Shown one piece after another: positions 1 to 8,404 of a stretch of 64,000 nucleotides of DNA (positions are counted from its first letter, which is position 1; each line of letters begins with the position of its first letter). Location of the stretch: assembly GCA_945890485.1 (NCBI GenBank), contig CAMDCN010000003.1, forward strand, positions 434,001 to 498,000, given 5' to 3'. Position numbers and translations under genes: made by a program. The notes beneath the pieces are model-generated. The model was given only the letters and a program-made list of their open reading frames with translations. It searched no databases and was not told where the DNA came from. This DNA is from Candidatus Sulfopaludibacter sp. SbA3 (GTDB lineage Bacteria > Acidobacteriota > Terriglobia > Bryobacterales > Bryobacteraceae).

Positions 1-396
1 CATCGCCGTGCCGTTCGTGAAAATGGCCCCCGGGCTTTCGATATTCGCGCCGCCATCGAGCAACGCATCGATCGCCGCTACGTCGTTGCTGCTTGCCGCC
101 CAATGCAGCGGTCGCTCCGGCGCGTTCCCACCGGTCATCGGCGCATCGGCGTCCGCGCCGCGCTCCATCAGCAGCCTGATCGTCTCGGCTACGTTGGGGA
201 AGTGGCCGGGCCAGTCCGTCGCGCAGTGGAGCAACGTGCGGCCCTCCAGCTTGGGGCCGACAATCCGCGCCTGGGCGAGGAGAGGCTCGCCATCCAACAA
301 CCCTCTTAGCGTCATCAGCTCACCAGTCTTGATCGCACCGATCAGCGCTTGCGCCACGGACTCGTTCTTTGGAATCTCCATAGTGCCATTCGCCAT
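1..396 (-). CDS. Ankyrin-repeat protein, 3' end outside window
   Basis: The minus strand is open from the ATG at 396 to the window edge (132 codons, no stop). The translation starts MANGTMEIPKNESVAQ and contains ankyrin-like units such as GRTLLHCATDWPGHF and RPLHWAASSNDVAAIDALL, with the TPLHxAA-type turn and a following GGANIES-like beta-hairpin. Ankyrin repeats mediate protein-protein contacts; no enzymatic domain is visible in the part seen. A second in-frame ATG lies at 381. The gene is divergent from the HNH gene, whose open frame touches its start. The family call is secure; a specific role cannot be given. Confidence 0.75.
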   Translation of the reverse strand, partial: MANGTMEIPKNESVAQALIGAIKTGELMTLRGLLDGEPLLAQARIVGPKLEGRTLLHCATDWPGHFPNVAETIRLLMERGADADAPMTGGNAPERPLHWAASSNDVAAIDALLDGGANIESPGAIFTNGTAM

Positions 397-422
397 TGTC
401 CAACAGGAATTATTCTGGAGTG

Positions 423-797
423 ATGACGATCAGCCGCAGCCGCCGTGCCCGGGCTGCCCGCCGGCGGAAGCGCCGCATGGACAGCGTCGAGCACGACCTC
501 AGCGACGAGCAATGGTCCGCCCTCCGGCAGGCGTGGGGCGGCTGCGCCTACTGCGGCGTCGAGGATCAACCGCTACAGCGGGACTGCGTCCTGGCCATCT
601 CCCGGGGCGGCCGCTATACTCTCGAAAACATTGTGCCCGCCTGCGGCTCCTGCAACACCAGCAAGTGCAACGAAGAGGTCACCGCCTGGATGCGTCGCAA
701 ACGCCTCCGCGAGGCCGACTTCCTGCTCCGCTACTCCCAGATCAGCGCGGCCCTCTCTGCCCGCTTCTCGGCCCAGCCCGCCCGCGCTTCTTGCTAG
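423..797 (+). CDS. HNH endonuclease family protein
   Basis: A small basic protein (124 aa from the ATG at 423; the frame is open from a TTG at 396 and a GTG at 420 is also possible). After an Arg-rich N-terminus it carries CAYCG, then a DCVLAISRGGRYTLENIVPACGSCN segment (the H of the usual DHV is C here), a typical HNH zinc-finger layout of two CxxC knuckles around the betabetaalpha-metal core. HNH proteins of this size are nucleases with roles from restriction to mobile DNA. The position normally held by the first catalytic His (DHIxP) reads DCVLA, so activity is uncertain. The 3' end overlaps the convergent DUF3592-like gene by about 56 bp. Confidence 0.7.
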   Translation: MTISRSRRARAARRRKRRMDSVEHDLSDEQWSALRQAWGGCAYCGVEDQPLQRDCVLAISRGGRYTLENIVPACGSCNTSKCNEEVTAWMRRKRLREADFLLRYSQISAALSARFSAQPARASC

Positions 798-1227
798 CTG
801 GCGCCGCAGACGGCTCGAGCGCATTGCGCTGAGTCCCCATCGCCGCCCAGCCAAGTCCAAGTAGGAAGATCCCCGGCGCCAGCCACATCCAACTGCCGGC
901 CCAGTGCGCTTGCACGGAATACAACTCCACCCGCTGCGGATCTCCGACTGCATAGAACAACTCCACCCGCTCCCCCGGCTCGAGGCGGCGAACTTTGGTC
1001 TGATCTTTCAATCCGTACGAAGCGCGGATCTTCTGGCCTGCCCCGGTTTCAAACTCCACCCAAACCCGGTACTCCTTCGGATCCGCCAGTTGCTCCACCG
1101 TCTCGACCCTTGCCCACGCCCGCTCCGACTGCAACAGCACAGGCAACGCCGCGACCACCGGGACAATACCCAGCATCGAGAACAATAGACCCAGCAGGAA
1201 CAACGCGGCCACGCCGCATCCATTCAT
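742..1227 (-). CDS. DUF3592-like membrane protein
   Basis: The ATG at 1227 (MNGCGVAALFLLGLLF) is preferred over the upstream GTG at 1323 because it begins directly with a transmembrane helix. The protein has an N-terminal helix (residues 5-28), a soluble beta-rich domain with ARVETVEQ, YRVWVEFETGAGQKIRA and EPGERVELFYAVGDPQRVEL (the pattern of DUF3592, where x-A-x-V/I-x-Y-F and DP-x-x-A are typical), a second helix near residues 111-128 and a basic C-terminal tail. The function of the family is unknown. The 3' end overlaps the HNH gene convergently. Confidence 0.6.
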   Translation of the reverse strand: MNGCGVAALFLLGLLFSMLGIVPVVAALPVLLQSERAWARVETVEQLADPKEYRVWVEFETGAGQKIRASYGLKDQTKVRRLEPGERVELFYAVGDPQRVELYSVQAHWAGSWMWLAPGIFLLGLGWAAMGTQRNALEPSAAPASKKRGRAGPRSGQRGPR

Positions 1228-1304
1228 CCGGCCGCCGGGGGCCCATTTGCCCCGGAAGCCTGACCGCTCCGTTTCGTCGCCCACTTCTGGAGTATACGCA
1301 GAAT

Positions 1305-1343
1305 GGCGCAACGCCCTCACCAATACGGTAGGGGCGTTGCGCC
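1305..1343. terminator. Hairpin with 12-bp perfect stem
   Basis: GGCGCAACGCCC at 1305-1316 is the exact reverse complement of GGGCGTTGCGCC at 1332-1343, with a 15-nt loop. It lies just past the stop (1369) of the minus-strand coiled-coil gene and upstream of the DUF3592-like start, so it may end transcription of the former. There is no clear U-tract. Confidence 0.55.
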
Positions 1344-1368
1344 TCGAAAGTGATCAGCCGCCTGCCAA

Positions 1369-2253
1369 CTACTTACGGGCGATCTGCACTTTGGGTACCG
1401 CCAGGTAACCCTTCACCGAGTTCTTCGTCACTTCGTTCACCACGAGTTCATACGGCTGCCGTGCCTTCGATAGGACATAGAACTGTACCGGTTCGTTCGC
1501 CGTCTTGTCCTTTTTTTCGATCTTGCGGTCGTCGGCAATTACGTCCACCGTGAACTTGCTGCGCTTCACGTCAGTCTTCTTCACGGCGAGCTGAATGTCG
1601 CCCACGCGCTGCGCCTTGCCATTGCGCGGCAGTTCGAACTCAACATAGTTCCGATCGCCCAGTTCCCGGAGCGCCCCCAGTTCCTTAGCGTTCGTGGCAA
1701 TCAGCCCGCTCATCACGCCCATGTCGCCCGTCGCCCGGTGCAGGTCCGCGATCGTTGCCTGCAGCTCGCTCTGCGTTTTGACGACATCCTGCTTCACAGC
1801 GCCAACGTCCGTCGTCACGTCAGCAATCTTGGAATTGGCCTGCAGCGTCGTCTCTTTCACCTGCGTCAGCTCTTCCGTCAACTGCTTCGCCTTCTCCGCC
1901 TCGCTCTTGGCAAGATTGGAGACGATCTTGTCCGCATGGCGCCGAGCGGCGATCTGGGCGGCCATCGCTGCCTTGTTCACGCTCTCTTGCGTCTCTTTCC
2001 GCGTGGCGTCCAGGTCTGTCCGGACTACCCCGAGGTTGTCTTGCAGGGTCTTGTCAATGCTGTTCAGGTTGGCCTGCAGCGCGGAAACCTGCTGCTGCAC
2101 CGTGTCCACTTCCTGGTTGACGTCGTGCAGGCGCACCGACTGGTAGCCGTTGATGCCCAGGGAGAGGGCGAACGCCCCTGCCAGGACAGGAATGGCCCAG
2201 GTCCCGCGGCCGCTCTTCGGTGAGGTCTGATTGCTGTTTTCCATTGGGTTCAC
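1369..2253 (-). CDS. Single-pass membrane protein with long coiled coil
   Basis: 294 aa. After a short polar N-terminus there is one transmembrane helix (about residues 19-36, TWAIPVLAGAFALSLGI), then a heptad-rich helix from about residue 40 to 190 (VNQEVDTVQQQVSALQANL onwards, rich in Q, K, E, T), followed by a compact beta-rich C-terminal domain (YVEFELPRNGKAQRVGDIQL ... VQFYVLSKARQPYELVVNEV). The start is a GTG with AAGGAG about 10 nt upstream; an ATG three codons later is also possible. The architecture suggests a periplasmic stalk ending in a small sensor or binding domain. I do not recognise a named family. It is divergent from the heptaheme lipoprotein. Confidence 0.6.
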   Translation of the reverse strand: MNPMENSNQTSPKSGRGTWAIPVLAGAFALSLGINGYQSVRLHDVNQEVDTVQQQVSALQANLNSIDKTLQDNLGVVRTDLDATRKETQESVNKAAMAAQIAARRHADKIVSNLAKSEAEKAKQLTEELTQVKETTLQANSKIADVTTDVGAVKQDVVKTQSELQATIADLHRATGDMGVMSGLIATNAKELGALRELGDRNYVEFELPRNGKAQRVGDIQLAVKKTDVKRSKFTVDVIADDRKIEKKDKTANEPVQFYVLSKARQPYELVVNEVTKNSVKGYLAVPKVQIARK

Positions 2254-2430
2254 TTCTTGCGCTCCTTGCCTCTACGAAATGCAAGCCGCGTGCCAAAGCG
2301 AGATTCCTATACGAATCAACTGCTTGCGAAATGCCCGTCCTCCTTGCTGTCGAGGAATCAACCAGATTCCCGCCACCAGCGTTTGAAACTCGGACATGCC
2401 GGGGGATCGCCGCGTTATCCTATTCGTTGT

Positions 2431-4653
2431 TTGAAGAGGCGCTTCCATCCATCCTGCATCGTATTGACGGGATGCCTCGCGATCACGCTATCCTCCTGCT
2501 CCCGGCCCGCTGAGCCCACGGCCGTTGCCGCCAACGAGTACGTCGACGCCCGCACCTGTGCCGAGTGCCACGCCGGCATCGCCCGGACCTACGCCAAAAC
2601 CGGCATGGCCAATGCCTTCTCCGTTCCCAACGCGGAGAACATCCCAAATCCGCAGCCCTATTTCCATCGGGCCTCGGGCACCTGGTATCAGAACGTAGCG
2701 AAGGGCGGCGAATGGGTGCAACGCTGGTGGCAGCTCGGCGCCAAAGGCCAGCCGGTCAGCACGGGCGAATCCAAAATCGACTACGTCATGGGCTCCGGCC
2801 ACCTCGCGCGAACCTATCTGCATCGCACCGCCCAAGGCACCCTGATCGAACTGCCCCTCGCCTGGTACTCGGAGAACGGAGGCGCCTGGGCCCTCAATCC
2901 CGGCTTCGACCGCCCGGATCCCCCCGTCGGCCGAAACATCGGCTACGACTGCATGTTCTGCCACAACTCCTATCCCACCATCCCTTCCGGCCACGAGGAC
3001 GCGGGAGCCCAGCCTGTCTTCACCGGGGCGTTGCCGCAGGGAATCGACTGCCAACGCTGCCATGGCCCGGGCGGCAATCACGTCCGTACCGTAAAAGGAA
3101 CCGGCGCCAAACTCGCCGACATCCGCAGCTCCATCGTCAATCCGTCTCGGCTATCCGAAGACCGCGCCATGGACGTCTGCACCCAATGCCACCTCGAAAC
3201 GACCGTGCGGCTGCTTCCCAACGCCATTCGCCGCTATGACCGCGGCCCGTTCTCCTTCCGTACCGGGGAGCCGCTCAGCGCGTTTCAGCTCGCCTTCGAC
3301 CACGCGCCCGGCTCGGGCCAGGAAGACAAGTTCGAAATCGTCAGCTCCGTCTACCGCCTCCGCCAGTCCAAGTGCTTTCTCGAAAGCCCGGGCAAACTCA
3401 CTTGCACGACATGCCACAATCCGCACGATATCAAGCGCGGTCAAGCCGGTCTCGACGGCTACAACCAATCTTGCATCCGCTGCCACGAACCAGCCAAGAT
3501 CGCCGCGAAGGACCATGCGTCAAAGAGCAATTGCGTCGGCTGCCATATGCCGAAACGCCGCGCCGAGGACGTCGTCCACGCCGTCGTGACCGATCACAAA
3601 ATCCAACGCCGGCCAGCGGCCAACCTCGTGGCGGAGTTCCCCGAACGCCACGGTCCCCAGTGGGAGTACAGCGGCGAAGTTGTACCGTATGGCGACCACG
3701 ACGACCTCTATTCAGCCGTCGCGCAAGTCACGCACCAGCGCAATCTCGAACGCGGAATTCCCCGGCTCCAGGCCGAAATTGCCAAGCAGAAGCAGGAGCG
3801 GCCGGAGTTCTACATGGAGCTGGGCAACGCCTTGCAGCATGCGCGACGTTCTGAGGAGTCGGCCGCCGCGTATCGCATCGCACTCGAAAAGCGGCCGGGC
3901 TCCGCACTGCTCTGGGCCCGATTGGCGATGCCCCTGCGCGCGATGGGCAAGACGCAGGAGCCTCTTGACGCGATGCTGAAGTCCGTTCAGGCGGACCCGA
4001 ACCAGCCCGAGAACTGGCACAATCTCGGCCTGCTGCAGTCCAGCCTCGGCGATAAGAAATCGGCGATCGAATCGTTCCGCAAATCCATCGCTCTCGATCC
4101 CGAATCGGCCGACTGCCACAATAGTCTCGGCGCGGTCCTAGCCGAGACGGGACAGTCGCGAGAGGCTGAAGCAGAGTTCCGCGCCGCGCTCAGCCTCCGG
4201 CCCGCGTTCCCGGCCACGCACGCCCATCTCGCGTATATGATGGCGAATCGCGGGGACTTTGAACAGGCCATCTGGCACTATGAGCGAGCCGGCGACGGCG
4301 CAGTGAACCAGTTCAGCTACGGCATCACGCTGGCGCGCATGAACCGCCTGCCGGACGCGCGAATCCATCTGCAAAAGTCCCTGAACGCCGATCCGCATCA
4401 GCCCATCGCGCATGAAGTCCTCGGCCGCCTGCTCGAAGCCGCCGGCAAGATTCCGGACGCGGCATCTCACTATCGGGAAGCCATCCGCCTGCGCCCCGGC
4501 TTCGGCCAAGCCCACGTCAACCTCGGAGCGCTTTTGGCCCGTCAAGGAAACCGCGCCGCTGCCGCTGCGGAGTTCCGCCTCGCGCAGTCTGATCCGGACC
4601 CCCAGATCCGTCAGGTAGCCGCTGCGGGCCTCGCCGCCCTCGGCGTTAATTAA
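2431..4653 (+). CDS. Heptaheme cytochrome c lipoprotein with C-terminal TPR array
   Basis: The start is taken at the TTG at 2431 because MKRRFHPSC...LAITLSSC is a clean lipoprotein signal with lipobox LSSC (Cys 23); the open frame from 2257 adds an implausible 58-residue leader. The 740-aa product has seven CxxCH heme sites at about residues 43, 174, 207, 250, 325, 348 and 368, resembling the cytochrome c554/doubled-CxxCH group, followed from about residue 460 by seven or more TPR units (for example AIESFRKSIALDPES). The hemes imply periplasmic or surface electron transfer, and the TPRs a docking platform. The gene stands alone. Family recognition is firm; the electron partners are unknown. 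Confidence 0.85.
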   Translation: MKRRFHPSCIVLTGCLAITLSSCSRPAEPTAVAANEYVDARTCAECHAGIARTYAKTGMANAFSVPNAENIPNPQPYFHRASGTWYQNVAKGGEWVQRWWQLGAKGQPVSTGESKIDYVMGSGHLARTYLHRTAQGTLIELPLAWYSENGGAWALNPGFDRPDPPVGRNIGYDCMFCHNSYPTIPSGHEDAGAQPVFTGALPQGIDCQRCHGPGGNHVRTVKGTGAKLADIRSSIVNPSRLSEDRAMDVCTQCHLETTVRLLPNAIRRYDRGPFSFRTGEPLSAFQLAFDHAPGSGQEDKFEIVSSVYRLRQSKCFLESPGKLTCTTCHNPHDIKRGQAGLDGYNQSCIRCHEPAKIAAKDHASKSNCVGCHMPKRRAEDVVHAVVTDHKIQRRPAANLVAEFPERHGPQWEYSGEVVPYGDHDDLYSAVAQVTHQRNLERGIPRLQAEIAKQKQERPEFYMELGNALQHARRSEESAAAYRIALEKRPGSALLWARLAMPLRAMGKTQEPLDAMLKSVQADPNQPENWHNLGLLQSSLGDKKSAIESFRKSIALDPESADCHNSLGAVLAETGQSREAEAEFRAALSLRPAFPATHAHLAYMMANRGDFEQAIWHYERAGDGAVNQFSYGITLARMNRLPDARIHLQKSLNADPHQPIAHEVLGRLLEAAGKIPDAASHYREAIRLRPGFGQAHVNLGALLARQGNRAAAAAEFRLAQSDPDPQIRQVAAAGLAALGVN

Positions 4654-4670
4654 AAATCTTATCAGCAGAG

Positions 4671-4693
4671 TACTTTCTATTGTAAAGTATAGT
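4671..4693 (+). promoter_or_regulatory. AT-rich inverted repeat and probable -10 of the 4712 gene
   Basis: TACTTT (4671-4676) and AAAGTA (4684-4689) form a perfect inverted repeat with a 7-nt spacer in an unusually AT-rich stretch. TATAGT at 4688-4693 reads as a -10 box, and GAGGGGG follows as a ribosome site 10-15 nt before the ATG at 4712. The repeat overlaps the -10, as a repressor operator would. Confidence 0.4.
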
Positions 4694-4711
4694 GCGAGGG
4701 GGAACGGGACT

Positions 4712-5917
4712 ATGGCAGGAAATCACTCTAGGCCGGCGCGGATTCTTGGCCCCATCGGGCTGCTGCTGATTGTTGTCTTGGGGACCTGGCTCTTCGCCAC
4801 CGCCATGGGCCAGGTGCTCCACCCGGACCCGCAAGCGATACCGTCCACGACGCAGTCGCACCCAGGGGCGTCGTGGTCCGAGGCGGTAGACCGCACCCGA
4901 AGCCACATCCGCGCCAGCCTCGCTGAACAGAATCTCCCAGGGCTCTCGGTCGCCGTAGGCACCGGCGGAACCATCCTATGGTCCGAAGGCTTCGGTTGGG
5001 CAGATCTCGAAACGCGCACCCCGGTTACGCCGGCCACCCGGTTCCGTATCGGAACGGCCTCCACCGTCCTCACCGCCGCCGCGGCCGGCCGGCTGCTGGA
5101 GCAGGAGCGCCTGGCGCTCGACCACGAAATTCAATCCTACGTCCCGAAGTATCCGAAAAAGCAGTGGCCCGTCACCTTGCGCCACCTGCTGGCGAATAGT
5201 GCGGGTCTCGATACCGACAGCGGGGAGCAAGACCCATTGCACCGGCAACGCTGCGCGCAGCCCCTGGAAGCCCTGCCCTCCTTCGCGCAGAGCGCCCTGC
5301 TCTTTCAGCCGGGGACGCAGCGCCGGAGTTCAAGCTACGGCTGGATCCTCGTCAGCGCGGCGGTCGAATCCGCTGCGAAGCAGCCGTTTCTCCAATACAT
5401 CGGGGAGCAAGTATTCCAGCCGTTGAAGATGACCAACACCGGCGCCGAGTCCGCCACCGGGGAGAACCCGGAGGGCATCGGAGAGCCCGGCGAGGACGCG
5501 CCGTTTATGACGCTTTTCCGGAATCTGATCCTGCAGCCCCTCGGGATCGCCAGCCCCAGGGTCCAACGCCCCGAGGATCCGGCGACCGTCTACACTCCGG
5601 GTTTCCGCTACTCTCCCGCTGCCCGTCATGGTCTCCACGTCGTGCCTCCCCGCAACCTGTCCTGCTTCGCGGGCGCCATGGCTTTCTACTCCACTCCCTC
5701 GGATCTCGTCCGCCTCGGCATGGCGATCAATGGCGGAGCGCTGCTCCAACCGGCTTCTGGCTACGACGGCGAGTTCATGGGCCGCCGGGTGGTCTCGCTG
5801 CGGGTCCTGCGCGATAAGGGACTGATCGTGGCCGTAACCTCGAATGGCTCCTCCGTCGATACCTCCGCGCTCGCGGCGAAGGTCGCCGAGACATTCGCAC
5901 AGTCCATCAAACCTTGA
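4712..5917 (+). CDS. Serine beta-lactamase/esterase family homologue lacking catalytic residues
   Basis: 401 aa with an N-terminal membrane anchor (residues 11-31) and a beta-lactamase (PF00144-like) fold: SVAVGTGGTILWSEGFGWADLETRTPVTPATRFRIG, then TLRHLLANSAGL. In active members FRIASxxK supplies the nucleophile and general base; here it reads T115-A-S-T118, so both the Ser and Lys positions are Thr. The YxN motif expected after PGT is S206-S-S208. This is therefore probably a non-catalytic periplasmic binding or scaffold protein. A good ribosome site (AGGGGG) precedes the ATG. It overlaps the convergent DUF4256 gene by 11 bp. Confidence 0.75.
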   Translation: MAGNHSRPARILGPIGLLLIVVLGTWLFATAMGQVLHPDPQAIPSTTQSHPGASWSEAVDRTRSHIRASLAEQNLPGLSVAVGTGGTILWSEGFGWADLETRTPVTPATRFRIGTASTVLTAAAAGRLLEQERLALDHEIQSYVPKYPKKQWPVTLRHLLANSAGLDTDSGEQDPLHRQRCAQPLEALPSFAQSALLFQPGTQRRSSSYGWILVSAAVESAAKQPFLQYIGEQVFQPLKMTNTGAESATGENPEGIGEPGEDAPFMTLFRNLILQPLGIASPRVQRPEDPATVYTPGFRYSPAARHGLHVVPPRNLSCFAGAMAFYSTPSDLVRLGMAINGGALLQPASGYDGEFMGRRVVSLRVLRDKGLIVAVTSNGSSVDTSALAAKVAETFAQSIKP

Positions 5918-6458
5918 GCAATCCGCGAAAGCCCCTGGCGGCGTAGTAGGACTCCGCGCCGTTGTGATAGAGAAACACCGTGTCGTAGCGCCGGTCACAG
6001 AACAGGGCTCCGCCGAGTTTCCGGATTCGCTCAGGGGTCTTGATCCAACTCGACGTCTTCCGGTCGAACTCCCCTAGCCGCTGCAACTCCCGGTACTGCT
6101 CCTCCGAAAGGATCTCGATCCCCATCGCGGCCGCCACGTCGAGCGCGCAATTGGCCGGTTTGTTCTCTTTGCGCGCGTCCAGGGCTGCCCGGTCGTAGCA
6201 GAGGCTGCGCCTCCCGCTCGGGCTCTCCGCCGAACAATCGCAGAAAATCACCTCGCCCGTCCCCGCGTCCATCCCAATCACGTCCGGTTCGCCGCCGGAT
6301 TCTTCCATCGCCTGCAGTGACGAGAGTGGGCCTGCGTCTGCCTCAAGCCGCGTTCGGACCTGTTCCCAGGTGATACCGGTGTGCCGCGTTCCGTTCTTCT
6401 CAAATCGGGCTTCCAGGGTTGCGAGTAGCTGCTTGCGCTGCGTCGTTGTGAGCTTCAT
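5907..6458 (-). CDS. DUF4256 family protein
   Basis: 183 aa, a normal length for DUF4256. Recognisable blocks are LLATLEARFEKNGTRH, LQAMEESGGEPDVIG, EVIFCDCSAESPSGRRSLCYDRAAL and the C-terminal DTVFLYHNGAESYYAARGFRGLL. It is a soluble cytoplasmic protein of unknown function. A GGAG ribosome site lies 5' of the ATG. It is the last gene of a short minus-strand pair below the antitoxin gene, separated by about 118 bp with no recognisable gene. Confidence 0.8.
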   Translation of the reverse strand: MKLTTTQRKQLLATLEARFEKNGTRHTGITWEQVRTRLEADAGPLSSLQAMEESGGEPDVIGMDAGTGEVIFCDCSAESPSGRRSLCYDRAALDARKENKPANCALDVAAAMGIEILSEEQYRELQRLGEFDRKTSSWIKTPERIRKLGGALFCDRRYDTVFLYHNGAESYYAARGFRGLLKV

Positions 6459-6576
6459 GACGTGACCTTCTCCTCAAGGCTAAAGCATCGGTCTGCTCGC
6501 TGGGCAACCGGTGTGCCGGAAGTCAGAGCACCTTTCCTTCTGGCGGATCTGGCATGCAAGACAGACTTCTGACTGG

Positions 6577-6819
6577 CTATGGGAAGCCCAAGAATTCACT
6601 CGGAAGTTCGTCAAAATCTTCCGCGATCTCGATTCGACCCTTTAGCGCTCCCGGTTGCCGGGGCGTCTTGACTTCGTCATACCGGATCAAGCGAGCCACT
6701 GGCTTACCCGCTTTGGTGATGACCACCGACTCGCCGGATTGAACGGCATCCAGCAGAGCGGGAAGCTTGGCCTTGGCCTCGGAAATGCTGACCAGAATCA
6801 CTTGTCCAATAATCGCCAA
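6577..6819 (-). CDS. Phd/YefM-type antitoxin, apparently solitary
   Basis: About 80 aa from a TTG at 6819 (a GTG at 6801 is equally plausible). The core VSISEAKAKLPALLDAVQSGESVVITKAGKPVARLI is the classic Phd/YefM/VapB N-terminal DNA-binding domain, and the acidic C-terminus (EIAEDFDELPSEFLGFP) is the usual toxin-binding tail. Partner VapC/PIN toxins normally follow within a few bases, but only 118 bp separate this stop from the DUF4256 start and no PIN start (such as LLLDTH) is present. It is either an orphan or acts on a toxin encoded elsewhere. Confidence 0.8.
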   Translation of the reverse strand: MAIIGQVILVSISEAKAKLPALLDAVQSGESVVITKAGKPVARLIRYDEVKTPRQPGALKGRIEIAEDFDELPSEFLGFP

Positions 6820-6876
6820 TCTCTAACTGTCGATGGGATGCGCCCACCCTAAATTTGCTCGCCGCCCAAGTCACCT

Positions 6877-8190
6877 ATGCCACAATCAACTTCGATGAAA
6901 GCCGTTCACCTGATCACCCTTGATCCTGCCCACTTCCACGCCGCCCTCGTCCAAAAAGAGATGTACGCCGGCGTTTCCCCCGTAGTCAAAGTCTATGCCC
7001 CGCTCGGCCTCGACCTCACCGAGCACCTCACGCGCGTCGCGCGTTTCAACCAGCGGGCCGAAAACCCCACCACTTGGGAACTCGATATCCACGCCGGCCC
7101 CAACGCCCTCGACCGCATGCTCCGCGAGCAAGCCCCCGGCAACGTCGTCGTCCTCTCCGGACGCAATCGTTCCAAAATCGAGCGCATCGAACGCTCCGTC
7201 GCCCAAGGTTTCCACGTCCTCGCCGACAAACCCTGGATCCTCCGCTCCGCCGATCTCCCTCGCCTCGAAGCCTCGCTGAACGCCGCCGACGAGCAAGGCG
7301 TCATCGCCTACGACATCATGACCGAGCGTTACGAAGTTACCTCCATGCTCCACCAGGAACTCGTCAACGCACCCGAAGTATTCGGCGCTCTCCTCCCCGG
7401 CGACCCCACCAAACCCGCCATCTACATGGACAGCATGCACCGCCTGCTCAAGTCCGTCGCGGGCGTCCCCATGCTCCGCCCCCTCGAATTCTTCGACATT
7501 GAAGAGCAGGGCGAAGCCCTCTCCGACGTCGGCACCCACCTCGTTGACCTCGCCCAATGGATCGCCTTCCCGGGCCATGCCATCGACCACCGCACCGACA
7601 TCGAACTCCTCGACGCGCGCCGCTGGCCCACCACTCTTAACCCCGAACAGTGGAGCCGCGTCACTGGTGGCGCCCCCGTCCCCGCCTCGCTCGCTGGCTA
7701 CCTCCGCGGCGGCAACTTCGACTACTACGGCAACAACTTCGTCTCGTACACGCTCCGCGGCGTCCACGTGCAAATGGACGTCCGTTGGGACCTCGAAGGA
7801 GTCAGCGATACCCACATGGCCACCTTCCGGGGTACCAAGTCGAGCATCGACGTCCGCCAGGGCGCTGCCGAAAATTACCGTCCCGAAGTCTACGTCGTGC
7901 CCAACTCGCCTGAACTCCACGACGAAGTCCTCGCCGCGCTCCAGGCAAAGCTCGCCGAAATTCAGCCCAACTTCGATGGAGTTGGCGTCGAGGATCGCGG
8001 CCACGAACTCCTGCTGACCATCCCGGACCACCACCGCGTCGGCCACGAAGCCCACTTCGCCGAAGTCACCCGCCAGTTCTTCGCCTATCTCGAAGACCCG
8101 AAATTACTGCCTGCCTGGGAAAAGCCCAACATGCTGGCCAAGTACTATGTCTGCACCAAAGGTGTCGAGATGGCGGTGGCCAAGCCCTAA
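6877..8190 (+). CDS. Gfo/Idh/MocA family oxidoreductase with C-terminal PF16490-like domain
   Basis: 437 aa. The N-terminus KAVHLITLDPAHFHAALVQKEMY is a Rossmann-like start, followed by VVVLSGRNRSKIERIERSVAQGFHVLADKPWI, where ADKP replaces the EKP cofactor/catalytic motif of the family. GEALSDVGTHLVDLAQWIAF corresponds to the GxxxDxGxHxxD substrate-side helix. The long C-terminal part fits the putative oxidoreductase C-terminal domain found in Acidobacteria and Planctomycetes. It is likely an NAD(P)-dependent sugar or sugar-acid dehydrogenase; the substrate is unknown. The ATG at 6877 or the in-frame ATG at 6895 could start. It is a single gene followed by a strong hairpin. Confidence 0.8.
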   Translation: MPQSTSMKAVHLITLDPAHFHAALVQKEMYAGVSPVVKVYAPLGLDLTEHLTRVARFNQRAENPTTWELDIHAGPNALDRMLREQAPGNVVVLSGRNRSKIERIERSVAQGFHVLADKPWILRSADLPRLEASLNAADEQGVIAYDIMTERYEVTSMLHQELVNAPEVFGALLPGDPTKPAIYMDSMHRLLKSVAGVPMLRPLEFFDIEEQGEALSDVGTHLVDLAQWIAFPGHAIDHRTDIELLDARRWPTTLNPEQWSRVTGGAPVPASLAGYLRGGNFDYYGNNFVSYTLRGVHVQMDVRWDLEGVSDTHMATFRGTKSSIDVRQGAAENYRPEVYVVPNSPELHDEVLAALQAKLAEIQPNFDGVGVEDRGHELLLTIPDHHRVGHEAHFAEVTRQFFAYLEDPKLLPAWEKPNMLAKYYVCTKGVEMAVAKP

Positions 8191-8214
8191 CCGCACCAGC
8201 CGGAAGGACCCATT

Positions 8215-8250
8215 GGCCCATAGGCGCCGCCACCGCGGTGCCTATGGGCC
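8215..8250. terminator. Strong 16-bp hairpin after the oxidoreductase
   Basis: GGCCCATAGGC and GCCTATGGGCC are exact reverse complements, and the inner CCGC/GCGG extends the stem to about 16 pairs (one G-U) around a CACC loop. It starts 24 nt after the stop at 8190. There is no U-tract, so it is a likely transcript end or boundary element rather than a textbook intrinsic terminator. It also marks the left edge of the RiPP cluster. Confidence 0.6.
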
Positions 8251-8404
8251 ATGATCGTTTCAGGGACCACGCAAGCCCCTACCGCCGTCTTGTGAGAATA
8301 TTCCGTGTCCTTACACACTCTGTCCAGAGATTGGATCACTCCGGCCGTAGCTTGGCCCGCGAGGCCACCTTGAGGCAAGACTTCAGTCTCGGGGAAACTC
8401 CAGA

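Noticed and set aside
6459-6576. VapC/PIN toxin partner of the antitoxin
   Set aside because: Both strands were read; only a 10-codon frame (MPDPPEGKVL) exists, with no PIN Asp motif.
8191-8404. Small transposon end suggested by the 8215-8250 inverted repeat
   Set aside because: The repeat is a compact hairpin with a 4-nt loop; no transposase or second copy is present.
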